Translations under genes and position numbers: made by a program
Shown: positions 18,902 through 27,543 of the stretch, piece after piece
Layout of the letters: each line of letters opens with the position of its first letter
Numbering within the stretch: position 1 is the stretch's first letter
The notes under the pieces: model-generated
The model's input: the letters and a program-made list of their open reading frames with translations, nothing else
Told to the model about the DNA's origin: nothing
The model's database searches: none
Assembly: GCA_963768075.1 (NCBI GenBank)
Contig: CAVYHD010000022.1
Coordinates: 186,001-250,000 of the forward strand
From: QHXW01 sp963768075
Lineage (GTDB): Bacteria > Acidobacteriota > Terriglobia > Bryobacterales > Bryobacteraceae
DNA length: 64,000 nucleotides
Direction of reading: 5' to 3'

Positions 18902-20071
18902 ATGCAAACCGTTTTCCAACATCCTCTCTTCATCCCGCTGGCGGTGACGGTGGTCATCATCGCGGTGTTCCCGCTGGTGGCCGGCTACCTCACGCTGGTC
19001 GAGCGCAAAGTGCTGGCCGACTTTCAGGTGCGGCTCGGCCCCATGCGCGTGGGCCCGCACGGCCTGCTCCAGCCCATCGCGGACGCCCTCAAGCTTCTGC
19101 TCAAGGAAGACATCATCCCAACCGATGCCGACCAGTCCATTTTCTGGATCGCCCCTGTCATCTCCACATTCACGGCCCTTACCTCCTTCGCCGTACTGCC
19201 ATTCAGCCAATTCCTCTACGTCGCGGATGTCAATGTGGGCATCCTGGTGATCATGGCGATGTCAGCTGTGGGCATTCTGGGAATCATCCTGGGCGGCTGG
19301 GCGTCGAACAGCCACTATCCGTTGCTCGGCGCGTTGCGCAGCGCCGCACAACTGGTTAGCTATGAGGTGGCTCTATCGTTCGCGTTGCTTTCCGGCCTGA
19401 TGGTGGCGGGCACCCTGAGCCTGCAAGGAATCGTCAAGGCACAACACGACCACGGTATCTGGTTCGCGTTTTCAAATTACGGCTTCATGCTGGTTCCATT
19501 CATCGTCTACCTGATTTCCGCGACTGCCGAAACCAACCGCGCTCCGTTTGATCTGCCGGAAGCAGAGTCTGAACTGGTGGCGGGCTTCCACACGGAGTAC
19601 AGCGGCTTCCGTTGGTCGCTCTATTTTCTCGCCGAGTACGCCAACATTTTCGTCGCCGCCAGCGTGGCGGTGACGCTGTTCTGGGGCGGATGGCTAAGGC
19701 CGTTTCCGAATGTGCAATGGCTCGAGCCGGTCAACTTTGTCCTGCCGTTTTTGTTGTTCTTCGGCTCCGGGGCGTCCACTTTTGTCCTCGTGAAACACCT
19801 CCGCGATCCGATCCAGCAGAAAGTGCTCGTGGCCGTGGCGCTTCTACTGATCGCTGTCGGCGGAGTATTTCTGGTTCCGCAAGTAAACAGCGCCGTGATC
19901 GGTCTGTTCTGGTTCCTTTTCAAAGTGGCGCTGATAATCTACCTGCTGATCTGGTTCCGAGGCACCTTCCCGCGCTTCCGGTACGACCAGCTCATGAACA
20001 TCGGGTGGAAATACATGATCCCTATCGGCATGGGCGCACTGCTCGTGAATGCGCTGCTGGGAATGATATAA
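18902..20071 (+). CDS. nuoH: NADH-quinone oxidoreductase subunit H
   Basis: The ND1 homologue that joins the quinone site to the membrane arm of complex I. 389 residues with about eight to nine helices. Hallmarks are LVERKVLADFQVRLGPMRVG near residue 40, ILGGWASNSHYPLLGALRSA, and AETNRAPFDLPEAESELVAG with the charged loop that lines the quinone entry. NuoH usually sits between nuoG and nuoI; here it is last in the cluster. It converges on the FecR-like gene with a 4-base gap. Confidence 0.96.
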   Translation: MQTVFQHPLFIPLAVTVVIIAVFPLVAGYLTLVERKVLADFQVRLGPMRVGPHGLLQPIADALKLLLKEDIIPTDADQSIFWIAPVISTFTALTSFAVLPFSQFLYVADVNVGILVIMAMSAVGILGIILGGWASNSHYPLLGALRSAAQLVSYEVALSFALLSGLMVAGTLSLQGIVKAQHDHGIWFAFSNYGFMLVPFIVYLISATAETNRAPFDLPEAESELVAGFHTEYSGFRWSLYFLAEYANIFVAASVAVTLFWGGWLRPFPNVQWLEPVNFVLPFLLFFGSGASTFVLVKHLRDPIQQKVLVAVALLLIAVGGVFLVPQVNSAVIGLFWFLFKVALIIYLLIWFRGTFPRFRYDQLMNIGWKYMIPIGMGALLVNALLGMI

Positions 20072-20075
20072 GCAG

Positions 20076-21113
20076 CTACCGCCCGAGGCTGATCAGCGGT
20101 GCTTTGTGGCTTTGCGTGGCGACAACGGCAGCGGCGGTACCCCCCGCGGCCGCAGCCACAACTACACCCGCGATGACCGCTGTCGAGATGCCTGCACCCG
20201 TCGCCACTGCCCCGATCGTAGCTCCTGCTCCGGTCGCACTTGCGGTGCCTCCATCCCCCGCTGTGGCCGCCGTACCTCCACCGCTGCCGCCTCCACCCGC
20301 GTTAGCCGTAGTCGCGCCGGTGCCTTCATTGTCGGGCTGAGGCGCAGTCCGAGCGCGCGCGCCGGTCGCCGGAACCGCCGCAGCCATGGACTCCCCGCAA
20401 CCCGTTCCCAACACTCGAACAGTCCGCGCCCGTATCACCTGATCAGCCGGCGCCAAAGCTCGCTGCGCCGGCACCATGGCTCCCGTCACTTGCACTCGCT
20501 GGCCCACCTGGTTCGCCACCGCCTGGCCGCGCAATTCCACGTTGACACCCGAAACCTCGTCCCGCAGCGTGTAGGCGCCTCTATTCTCGACGACGCACCC
20601 TGTCAGAACGGACGCTTCGCTCGTCTGGCCCAGCCGGAGATCCACGGCATGTCCCGCCGCGACGTTGGCCACAACCACGCCTTCGGCATTCGCGACCCGC
20701 ACCATGGCGCCCAGCGCCGCCACTTGTACCTCGCCCGAGGCCCCGGCGGTGACGATCGCGCGCGCCCCGGGCTTACTTGGCAAAACATGGATAGTCCGCG
20801 CTTCGATCCGGTAATCCTTGCCGCTATCGAGTTCAACACGGCCCTTCTCCAGAACCAGATGGTCTTGGTAAACCCGGACGCGTGACCGTGTATCGATCAC
20901 AATCCGAACCTCACTCGCGATCTGCAGTCTCGCCGGCGCCCCCTCGGTCTCAACCGTGCTGTTCTCAAAAATCGTCGCATGGTTGGAAACTCCGGCGCTG
21001 TCCACCCAAAAGCTCCCCGCACAGCTCGCCGTCCCGATGTAGCGTGGCTCTCCAAAGCAACCACTCGCCGTCACCACCACCGCAGCCAGGACCATGATTC
21101 GTGTTGTTGTCAC
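20076..21113 (-). CDS. FecR-domain-like lipoprotein with a Gly/Ala-rich tail
   Basis: Probably an exported lipoprotein of 345 residues. I chose GTG 21111-21113, five bases after a GGGAG ribosome site; it gives a signal peptide with lipobox TASGC (Cys19). The frame stays open upstream to 21302. Residues of about 35-170 are beta-rich and resemble the FecR fold (SFWVDSAGVSNHATIFENST, VYQDHLVLEKGRVELDSG, VANVAAGHAVDLRLGQ). A second beta region near 180-250 has two cysteines and looks OB-like (NVELRGQAVANQVGQRVQVT). The C end is very rich in Gly, Ala and Thr and finishes with a hydrophobic helix (AVIAGVVVAAAAGGTAAAVV). No sigma or TonB partner is next to it, so a signalling role is unproven. Confidence 0.65.
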   Translation of the reverse strand: MTTTRIMVLAAVVVTASGCFGEPRYIGTASCAGSFWVDSAGVSNHATIFENSTVETEGAPARLQIASEVRIVIDTRSRVRVYQDHLVLEKGRVELDSGKDYRIEARTIHVLPSKPGARAIVTAGASGEVQVAALGAMVRVANAEGVVVANVAAGHAVDLRLGQTSEASVLTGCVVENRGAYTLRDEVSGVNVELRGQAVANQVGQRVQVTGAMVPAQRALAPADQVIRARTVRVLGTGCGESMAAAVPATGARARTAPQPDNEGTGATTANAGGGGSGGGTAATAGDGGTASATGAGATIGAVATGAGISTAVIAGVVVAAAAGGTAAAVVATQSHKAPLISLGR

Positions 21114-21206
21114 TGTAGCTCCCGTCAACCCAATTCCAGCACAGCACCTCCGAGTCGGCAGTCGCCCCAATATCCCATGTGGGTTACACGGCAATACCGT
21201 GCGAAG

Positions 21207-22700
21207 ATGTCTAATTTGGATTCCACAACCAGATCCTCGGACGGCAGCGGCGCCCGGCAGACTGCGCTCGCCCCGCAACCGACACCTCCGGATAGCCGCC
21301 ACCGCATCCTCAGCGCCCTGGTCCTCGTGGTTCTCTATCTGGCCGTCGAGTTCCTCATCCCGCGGCCGGAATCAGTGAAACCCGAGGGGTGGCGCCTGCT
21401 GGGGATTTTCGTCGCCACCATCGGCGCACTGATGTTGCGCCCCATTCCCGGTGGCGCGGCAGTGCTCATCGCCGTCGTCCTCTCGTCGATCTTCGGCGGC
21501 CTCACCATCCAGCACGCGCTCGGCGGGTATGGCGATCCAACGGTCTGGCTGGTGATGGCGGCGTTTTTCATTTCCAACGCGCTCATCAAGACCGGTCTCG
21601 CGCGGCGCATCGCCCTGGTATTCATTCGAACGGTCGGACGAACGTCGCTCGGTGTCTGCTACGCGCTGTCGGCCACCGATATGGTCCTGGCCTCCATCAT
21701 TCCGTCCAACGGCGCACGCTCGGGCGGTGTCGTATTGCCCATCGTGCGCTCGGTCGCCGAGCTCTATGGCTCGCTTCCCGGACCCAGCGCCGCCCTCATG
21801 GGTTCGTTCTTAGTCACAGGAGTTTATCAGAGCATCTGCATCACAGCCGCGATGTTTTTCACCGGCCAGGCCAGCAATCCTCTCGCCGCGCAGATGGCCA
21901 CGGAGATGTTTCATTACCCGGTAACGTGGGCGCTCTGGCTCGCGGCGGGGATCGTGCCCGGCCTCTGCTCGCTAGCGATCGTGCCGTGGATCGTTTACCG
22001 CATGGACCCTCCCGAAATCCGCAAGACACCCGAAGCAGCCGCCTTCGCTGCCGGTGAGTTGATGCGCATGGGTCCGGTCAACGGCAGTCAGAAGATCGTC
22101 TCGGCCATTTTCGTTTCCGTCTGCGCTCTCTGGATCACATCGCCCGTCCACCATCTGGATATCACCGTGACGGCGCTCCTCGGAGCATCCGCCCTTCTTC
22201 TGAGCGGAGTGCTCACCTGGAATGACGTGGTCAGCGATCGTGCTGCCTGGGACATCTTCGTTTGGTATGGCGGCCTGCTACAGCTTGGCAAATCGCTCAA
22301 TGACGCGGGTGTGACGCGGGAATTCGCGCGCGGCATCGGCCGCCTGTTCGGAGGCGCGGGCTGGGTCATCGTACTCGGCGCGGCTCTGCTGATTTATTTC
22401 TATGCCCACTATGGCTTCGCCAGTATCACGGCCCACATGCTGGCTATGTTCCCTCCGTTCGCGGCCGTGCTTCTCGCGCGCGGCGCGCCGTCCGGACTAG
22501 TGATTTTTAGCTTCGCCTGCTTCGCCAACCTGGCCGCCGGCCTTACAAACTATGGCACCACACCCTCACCCATGTTCTACGCCACCGGCTACGTCTCCTT
22601 TCAGAAGTGGTGGCGCGTGGGCTTCGTGGTCTCGCTTGTGAATCTCACCATCTGGTCCACCATCGGATTCGCCTGGTGGAAACTGATCGGCATCTGGTAA
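21207..22700 (+). CDS. DASS-family anion:Na+ symporter (dicarboxylate / 2-oxoglutarate-malate carrier type)
   Basis: Inner-membrane carrier for di- or tricarboxylates, 497 residues with 12 or more hydrophobic segments. Features of the DiT1/SLC13 group are GGYGDPTVWLVMAAFFISNA, LIKTGLARRIALVF, IPSNGARSGGVVLPIVRS (first SNT-like substrate/Na+ motif), and the second half's ASITAHMLAMFPPFA and NYGTTPSPMFYATGYV. The start ATG 21207 (MSNLDSTTRSS) is preferred over the longer open frame because the membrane region begins about 35 residues later. The exact substrate cannot be read from sequence. The HAD gene follows after 9 bases, perhaps in one transcript. Confidence 0.87.
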   Translation: MSNLDSTTRSSDGSGARQTALAPQPTPPDSRHRILSALVLVVLYLAVEFLIPRPESVKPEGWRLLGIFVATIGALMLRPIPGGAAVLIAVVLSSIFGGLTIQHALGGYGDPTVWLVMAAFFISNALIKTGLARRIALVFIRTVGRTSLGVCYALSATDMVLASIIPSNGARSGGVVLPIVRSVAELYGSLPGPSAALMGSFLVTGVYQSICITAAMFFTGQASNPLAAQMATEMFHYPVTWALWLAAGIVPGLCSLAIVPWIVYRMDPPEIRKTPEAAAFAAGELMRMGPVNGSQKIVSAIFVSVCALWITSPVHHLDITVTALLGASALLLSGVLTWNDVVSDRAAWDIFVWYGGLLQLGKSLNDAGVTREFARGIGRLFGGAGWVIVLGAALLIYFYAHYGFASITAHMLAMFPPFAAVLLARGAPSGLVIFSFACFANLAAGLTNYGTTPSPMFYATGYVSFQKWWRVGFVVSLVNLTIWSTIGFAWWKLIGIW

Positions 22701-22709
22701 CGAGGACTA

Positions 22710-23318
22710 ATGATCAAAACCGTCATTTTCGATTTAGGAAAAGTCATCATCTCCTTCGATTTCATGCGCGGATACCAGGGCCTCGAAAAGATCTGTGGGC
22801 TTCCAGTCGCCGAAATCCGCAGCCGCATCGCCGCAACGGATCTGGTCCAGCGCTTCGAATGCGGCTTGGTCGAGCCCGAAGACTTCGTGGCTCAGCTTTC
22901 GCGCATGCTCGATCTGCACATCTCCTACGATCAGTTCTGCCAGATCTGGAGCTCCATTTTTCTGCCTGACCCGCTGATTCCCGAAAGCCTGCTCGCAGGC
23001 CTGAGTCAACGTTACCGGCTGCTGCTGCTTTCCAACACCAACGCGATTCATTTTCAAATGCTGGAACACACCTACCCACTGCTTCGGCACTTCCACCACA
23101 AGGTGCTTTCGCATGAGGTGCGCGCCATGAAACCATCGCCCGCCATTTACCGGGAGGCCATCGCGCGCGCAGAGTGCCGCCCCGAAGAATGTTTCTTTAC
23201 CGACGACATCGCCGACTACGTCGCCGCCGCCAAACGCGAAGGGATCGATGCCGTACAATTCGAGTCGAGCGAGCAAATCCAGCGCGAGCTAAGCGCGCGC
23301 GGCGTCAAGTGGGAATAG
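22710..23318 (+). CDS. HAD-superfamily phosphatase (YihX-like)
   Basis: Small soluble phosphatase of 202 residues. Motif I is VIFDLGKVI near residue 7, where the Asp is the nucleophile; the DLG(N/K) form is that of the YihX sugar-phosphate phosphatase subgroup. Motif II is LLLSNTNAIH, motif III the Lys of RAMKPSPAIY, and motif IV the acidic pair FFTDDIADYV. A helical cap lies between motifs I and II. YihX acts on glucose-1-phosphate, but the substrate here is not determined. It lies just after the carrier gene and converges on the DSD1-type gene with an 8-base gap. Confidence 0.87.
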   Translation: MIKTVIFDLGKVIISFDFMRGYQGLEKICGLPVAEIRSRIAATDLVQRFECGLVEPEDFVAQLSRMLDLHISYDQFCQIWSSIFLPDPLIPESLLAGLSQRYRLLLLSNTNAIHFQMLEHTYPLLRHFHHKVLSHEVRAMKPSPAIYREAIARAECRPEECFFTDDIADYVAAAKREGIDAVQFESSEQIQRELSARGVKWE

Positions 23319-23326
23319 ATCTTAGC

Positions 23327-24553
23327 TTACCGCTGCACCGCCCCAGACCGGCCCATGATCGGCCACGCATCGACGATATTCTCGCCGCGCGCCACGTAGT
23401 AACGGTCGTACACGTTGGTGCTGGTGTCCAGGTTCGAAGGGTAGATCTCGACGCGCTCGCCCAGCGCGATTTCGGGGCCGCCGTCATTCCACGACAGCAT
23501 GCCGTATTCCGCGCCACCGCTGTCGATCTTCACGCCGGGCCGCCCCTTTACCTCGTCGGTCGTGCGTAGCAGCGCCTTGTTCCCGTAGTCCACCGCGCAC
23601 TGGTTCGGGCGTGTCTTGCTGATCACGGTGGTCATGACGCTCAACGCCGGCTCGAAATCGGTGTAGACGTGCTCGTCGCTCTTGCCGCCGATCCTGCGAT
23701 AAAGCGTGTCCATGAAAATGTAGGAACCGGCCTGCAACTCGGTCAGATGATTCTCCGTGTCGATGTTGTAGGTGCCGGTGCTGCCGCCGGTGACAATCCC
23801 GACGGGCAAACCCGATTTTCGGCACTGCGTCACAGTTTCCAGCATGGCGGCAACGTCGCTCGTGGATTTCTGCTTGCGCGCTTCCCAGCCATGCGTGTGC
23901 GAAGCCCCGCCCGAGTAGCCCATAATGCCAACCAGTTTCAGGTGTTTCGACTGATCCACCTTCTGCGCCAGCCGCAGCGCCGCCTCACCCGGCTGGCAGC
24001 CCTGACGATTGAGACCCGCGTAGACGTCCACAATCACGTTCATCTTTGTGTGGGCGGCCGCCAGCGCTTCCTCGAGCGCATCGACTGTGATGGGATCGTC
24101 CAGCACTCCGGTGAACGTCGGATCGCGGCGCGCCAAAGCGACCGTGCGCGTAATCTGCGCACGCCCCGCCGGCTGGCAAGTGTGTAGCACGCCTTTGACG
24201 CCCGAGTTGATCAGCAACTCGCACTCGGCGGTGGTCGCGCAACAGACTCCGATGGCGCCCAGGGCAATCTGCCGTTTGCTAATTTCGGGGCACTTGTGGA
24301 TCTTGACGTGCGCGCGAAGATTCAGGCCCGTGGCCTTGTTGTGCGCCGCCATCTTATCCAGGTTTTTCTGAAAAAGGGCTTCGTCGAGGATCAGCGCCGG
24401 AGTCGGCAGATCTTCCTTCGCAAGATCGTGGAAATCGTGCCGCGCGATGCGCGCATCGATCTCTGAATGGAACTCATCTTTAGCCCCGCGAGCCGTGTTT
24501 GCTAACACCGCCCCCGCGGCGCTGGCCGTCAAAAATTGCCTGCGCGAAGTCAT
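23327..24553 (-). CDS. DSD1-family PLP enzyme (D-threonine aldolase / D-serine dehydratase-like), Tat-exported
   Basis: Fold-type III PLP enzyme of 408 residues. It opens with a twin-arginine signal (TSRRQFLTASAAGAVL), so it probably acts outside the cytoplasm. The PLP lysine is in LRAHVKIHKCPEISKRQI. The phosphate-binding glycine segment GIVTGGSTGTYNIDTE and the C-terminal DRYYVARGENIVDAWPIMGR match the family. The metal site, usually H-x-D or H-x-C just before this segment, reads PSNLDTS here, so the His is replaced by Asn. The start at 24551-24553 has a strong GAGGAGG ribosome site; the longer open frame to 24820 overlaps aceE and is not used. Activity cannot be assumed with the changed metal ligand. 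Confidence 0.85.
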   Translation of the reverse strand: MTSRRQFLTASAAGAVLANTARGAKDEFHSEIDARIARHDFHDLAKEDLPTPALILDEALFQKNLDKMAAHNKATGLNLRAHVKIHKCPEISKRQIALGAIGVCCATTAECELLINSGVKGVLHTCQPAGRAQITRTVALARRDPTFTGVLDDPITVDALEEALAAAHTKMNVIVDVYAGLNRQGCQPGEAALRLAQKVDQSKHLKLVGIMGYSGGASHTHGWEARKQKSTSDVAAMLETVTQCRKSGLPVGIVTGGSTGTYNIDTENHLTELQAGSYIFMDTLYRRIGGKSDEHVYTDFEPALSVMTTVISKTRPNQCAVDYGNKALLRTTDEVKGRPGVKIDSGGAEYGMLSWNDGGPEIALGERVEIYPSNLDTSTNVYDRYYVARGENIVDAWPIMGRSGAVQR

Positions 24554-24615
24554 ACCGCACCTCCTCGTGCCTGTTCGAGAAGTATACAACGGAGCGGGGC
24601 GGAATTTCAGATGAT

Positions 24616-24786
24616 TTACTTGGATTCGAGCCGGCTGATGCGCGTGTCGTGATCCGCCAGGCGCGTCAGCAGCAGATTTTCGACTTTCTCGATTTTCTCT
24701 TCCAGCCTCCGCAGATTCGCTTCGGTAACTTGGCTCTCTGCGTGGATCAGGTCTTTGATGTCTGTGATGCGGGAATCCAGGGACTT
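24616..24786 (-). other. Open 56-codon coiled-coil frame directly after aceE, no start codon
   Basis: Between aceE and the DSD1-type gene the minus strand reads 56 codons with a clear heptad pattern and charged residues (SLDSRITDIKDLIHAES, NLRRLEEKIEKVENLLL, TRLADHDTRISRLESK) to a TAA at 24616-24618. It starts in the -1 frame at the aceE stop and has no ATG, GTG or TTG. It resembles the small coiled-coil hypotheticals common in bacterial genomes. It may be a decayed gene, a gene with a lost start, or a chance frame. Confidence 0.35.
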
Positions 24787-27452
24787 TAGGCCCCCGCCGG
24801 GTCCAGCCGCTCCGGGTCAACTCCTAGTTCCTGGAAAGCCCTCTTGGCCTTGGCCATGTCGAACGCCCCGTCGCGTGCTAGCCGGGACAGCGCCGCCACG
24901 ACGATCGATTCCGCGTTAACCTCGAAGTGCCGCCGCAGGTGTTCGCGATTGTCGCTGCGGCCGAAGCCATCGGTGCCCAGTGTCACCATCCGCCCGGGCA
25001 GCCAGGGAGCTACTTGGTCCGGCACCACCTTCATGTGGTCGCTGGCGGCAACGATCGGTCCTTCGGACGCTTCGAGCGCTGCTACCACGTACGGTGCGCG
25101 TGCCGGCTGGTCCGGATGCAGGCGGTTCCATCGCTCCACGCGCAGCGCCTCACGGCGAAGCTCGTTGTAGCTGGTTACGCTCCACACATCCGTTGCCAAC
25201 CCGTACCGCTCTGCCAGAATCTGCTGCGCGCGCACGGCCTCATTCAGAATCGGCCCGCTGCCGAAAAGCTGCAATGCGGCCTTCCCGCCTTCCGCGGACT
25301 TAAACTTATAAATTCCCTTGAGGATTCCCTCCGCCGCGCCCTCCGGCATCGGAGGCATGGCGTAGTTTTCGTTGTACAACGTCAAATAGTAGAAGCGGCT
25401 TTCCTGCTCCTGGTACATGCGCCGGATCCCGTCCTGCACGATCACCGCGATCTCATACGCGTACGCCGGGTCGTAAGCCGCGCAGGTCGGCACCGTGCTC
25501 GCCAGCACCAGGCTGTGCCCATCCTGATGCTGCAATCCCTCGCCGGAAAGTGTCGTCCGCCCGGCCGTGCCGCCCATCAGGAAGCCCTTGCCGCGCGCGT
25601 CCGCGAACGCCCAAATCAGGTCGCCCACCCGCTGAAAACCGAACATCGAGTAGTAGATGAAGAACGGAATCATCTCCGTCCGGTAGTTCGAATAAGCGGT
25701 GCCGGCCGCCGCGAATGACGCCATCGACCCGGCCTCCGTAATCCCTTCCTCCAGTATCTGCCCGTCCTGCTGCTCCTTGTAGTACAGGAACATGTCGGCG
25801 TCATGCGGCTTATACAACTGGCCGCCCGAGGCGTAAATCCCGAACTGCCGGAACAGCGACTCCATGCCGAATGTACGCGCCTCATCCGGGATGATCGGCA
25901 CCACACGCTTGCCGATTCCCGGCATCTTCATCAGAATCGTCAGAAAGCGCACAAAAGCCATCGTGGTCGAGGGATGCGGCGCCTTCGAACCTCCTAGCAA
26001 GTCGTGAAAGTCTTTCAGCGGCGGCGCCTGTATCTGGCTCGCAGGCACGACTCGCTGCGGCATGTAGCCGCCCAACTGCCGCCGCCGTTCGTGCAAATAT
26101 GCCATCTCCGGGCTGCCTTCCGGCGGCCGGTAGAACGAAACATTGTTTGCCACGTCTTCGGGGAGCTGGATGTCGAACCGCTGGCGGAAAAGCTGCACCG
26201 CCCGGTCGTTCAGCTCCTTTTGCTGGTGCGTCGGGTTGCGCGCTTCAATCTCCGCCACACCGTATCCCTTCACGGTCTTCGCCAGTATCAGCGTCGGCTG
26301 GCCGGTGTGCTCCACCGCGGCCTTGTAGGCGTTGTAGACCTTTTGCGGATCGTGCCCGCCTCGCCGCAGCCGGTAGATCTGGTCGTCACTCAGGTGCTCC
26401 ACCAGCTTCAACAGCTCGGGATACTTTCCGAAGAATTCCTTGCGGACGAAATCGCCGCCCCGCGCCTTGAACGATTGATACTCGCCATCCACGCACTCTT
26501 CCATCCGCTGCAGCAGCAGGCCCGTTTTATCGCGTTCCAGCAGTTCATCCCAGTCCGTCCCCCACAAGACCTTGATGACATTCCAGCCCGCGCCCAAAAA
26601 CGCGGCTTCCAGCTCCTGGACGATCTTGCCGTTGCCGCGCACCGGACCATCCAGCCGCTGCAAATTAGCATTGATGACGAAGATCAGGTTGTCCAGCTTC
26701 TCGCGTGAAGCCAGCGTCAGCGAGCCCATCGACTCCGGCTCGTCCATTTCGCCGTCCCCCAGGAACGCCCAAACTTTCCGCGGCGTCTTGGCAATCAGCC
26801 CGCGATTCTCCAGGTACCTCATGAACCGAGCCTGGTAGATGGCATTGATGGGCCCGATGCCCATCGACACCGTTGGGAAACTCCAGAATCCCGGCATCAG
26901 CCAGGGGTGCGGGTAGGACGACAGCCCAGGGTGTTCGCGCAGCTCGTGACGGAAATTCTCCAGATGTTCCGCCGTCAAGCGCCCTTCCAGAAACGCCCGC
27001 GCATAGACGCCCGGCGACGCGTGGCCCTGAAAATACACCAGGTCGCCGGGCTCGTCGCCGTAACTGCCATGGAAGAAATGGTTGAACCCGATCTCGAACA
27101 GTGTGGCAATCGAGGCATACGTCGCAATATGGCCGCCGATCCCGTGATCGAACTTATTCTGCCGCGACACCATCGCCATCGCGTTCCAGCGCGTCAGGCT
27201 TTTGATGCGCCGCTCGAGCGCACGATCGCCTGGAAATGGAACCTCATCTTCGGGAGGGATCGTGTTGATATAGGGCGTGTTGTGCTGGACGGGGAGATCA
27301 ACGCCAATCTGCCGTGCGCGCTGCGCAACGTGTTCCAGAATGAAGGAGGCCCGGTCCGGACCTGAGTCTTCTACTACCTGGTCCAGCGCTTCCAGCCACT
27401 CTTGAGTTTCTTGAGGATCGAGGTCAACTCGCTCAGTTCGCTTTTGGTGCAT
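24786..27452 (-). CDS. aceE: Pyruvate dehydrogenase E1 component, homodimeric type
   Basis: Decarboxylates pyruvate with thiamine diphosphate and passes the acetyl group to E2 lipoyl domains. 888 residues, the normal length for the AceE homodimeric type. The N end aligns well with E. coli AceE (VDLDPQETQEWLEALDQVVE, then PYINTIPPEDE). The thiamine motif is GDGEMDEPE near residue 230, ending NLQRLDGPV. Further blocks are PHPWLMPGFWSFPTVSMGIG, DEARTFGMESLFRQFGIYA and GTDGFGRSDNREHLRRHFEV. No E2 or E3 gene is near. The ATG at 27450-27452 lacks any ribosome-binding site and sits in AT-rich DNA, discussed as a possible leaderless start. Confidence 0.96.
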   Translation of the reverse strand: MHQKRTERVDLDPQETQEWLEALDQVVEDSGPDRASFILEHVAQRARQIGVDLPVQHNTPYINTIPPEDEVPFPGDRALERRIKSLTRWNAMAMVSRQNKFDHGIGGHIATYASIATLFEIGFNHFFHGSYGDEPGDLVYFQGHASPGVYARAFLEGRLTAEHLENFRHELREHPGLSSYPHPWLMPGFWSFPTVSMGIGPINAIYQARFMRYLENRGLIAKTPRKVWAFLGDGEMDEPESMGSLTLASREKLDNLIFVINANLQRLDGPVRGNGKIVQELEAAFLGAGWNVIKVLWGTDWDELLERDKTGLLLQRMEECVDGEYQSFKARGGDFVRKEFFGKYPELLKLVEHLSDDQIYRLRRGGHDPQKVYNAYKAAVEHTGQPTLILAKTVKGYGVAEIEARNPTHQQKELNDRAVQLFRQRFDIQLPEDVANNVSFYRPPEGSPEMAYLHERRRQLGGYMPQRVVPASQIQAPPLKDFHDLLGGSKAPHPSTTMAFVRFLTILMKMPGIGKRVVPIIPDEARTFGMESLFRQFGIYASGGQLYKPHDADMFLYYKEQQDGQILEEGITEAGSMASFAAAGTAYSNYRTEMIPFFIYYSMFGFQRVGDLIWAFADARGKGFLMGGTAGRTTLSGEGLQHQDGHSLVLASTVPTCAAYDPAYAYEIAVIVQDGIRRMYQEQESRFYYLTLYNENYAMPPMPEGAAEGILKGIYKFKSAEGGKAALQLFGSGPILNEAVRAQQILAERYGLATDVWSVTSYNELRREALRVERWNRLHPDQPARAPYVVAALEASEGPIVAASDHMKVVPDQVAPWLPGRMVTLGTDGFGRSDNREHLRRHFEVNAESIVVAALSRLARDGAFDMAKAKRAFQELGVDPERLDPAGA

Positions 27453-27458
27453 TAATAC

Positions 27459-27486
27459 TAATTATTATAAACGACGCACCCGTCAA
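27459..27486 (-). promoter_or_regulatory. AT-rich promoter-like block at the aceE start
   Basis: Read on the minus strand, TTGACG (27481-27486) is followed by a perfect TATAAT (27464-27469, spacing 11) and by TAATTA (27459-27464, spacing 16). The ATG begins at 27452. The exact -10 is ambiguous, but any of these puts transcription start within a few bases of the start codon. Confidence 0.4.
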
Positions 27487-27543
27487 ATCCCGAGCTTTCT
27501 GGCCGAAGCACATGCAAATCAGCGACTTGGGGCTACCCGGCCG

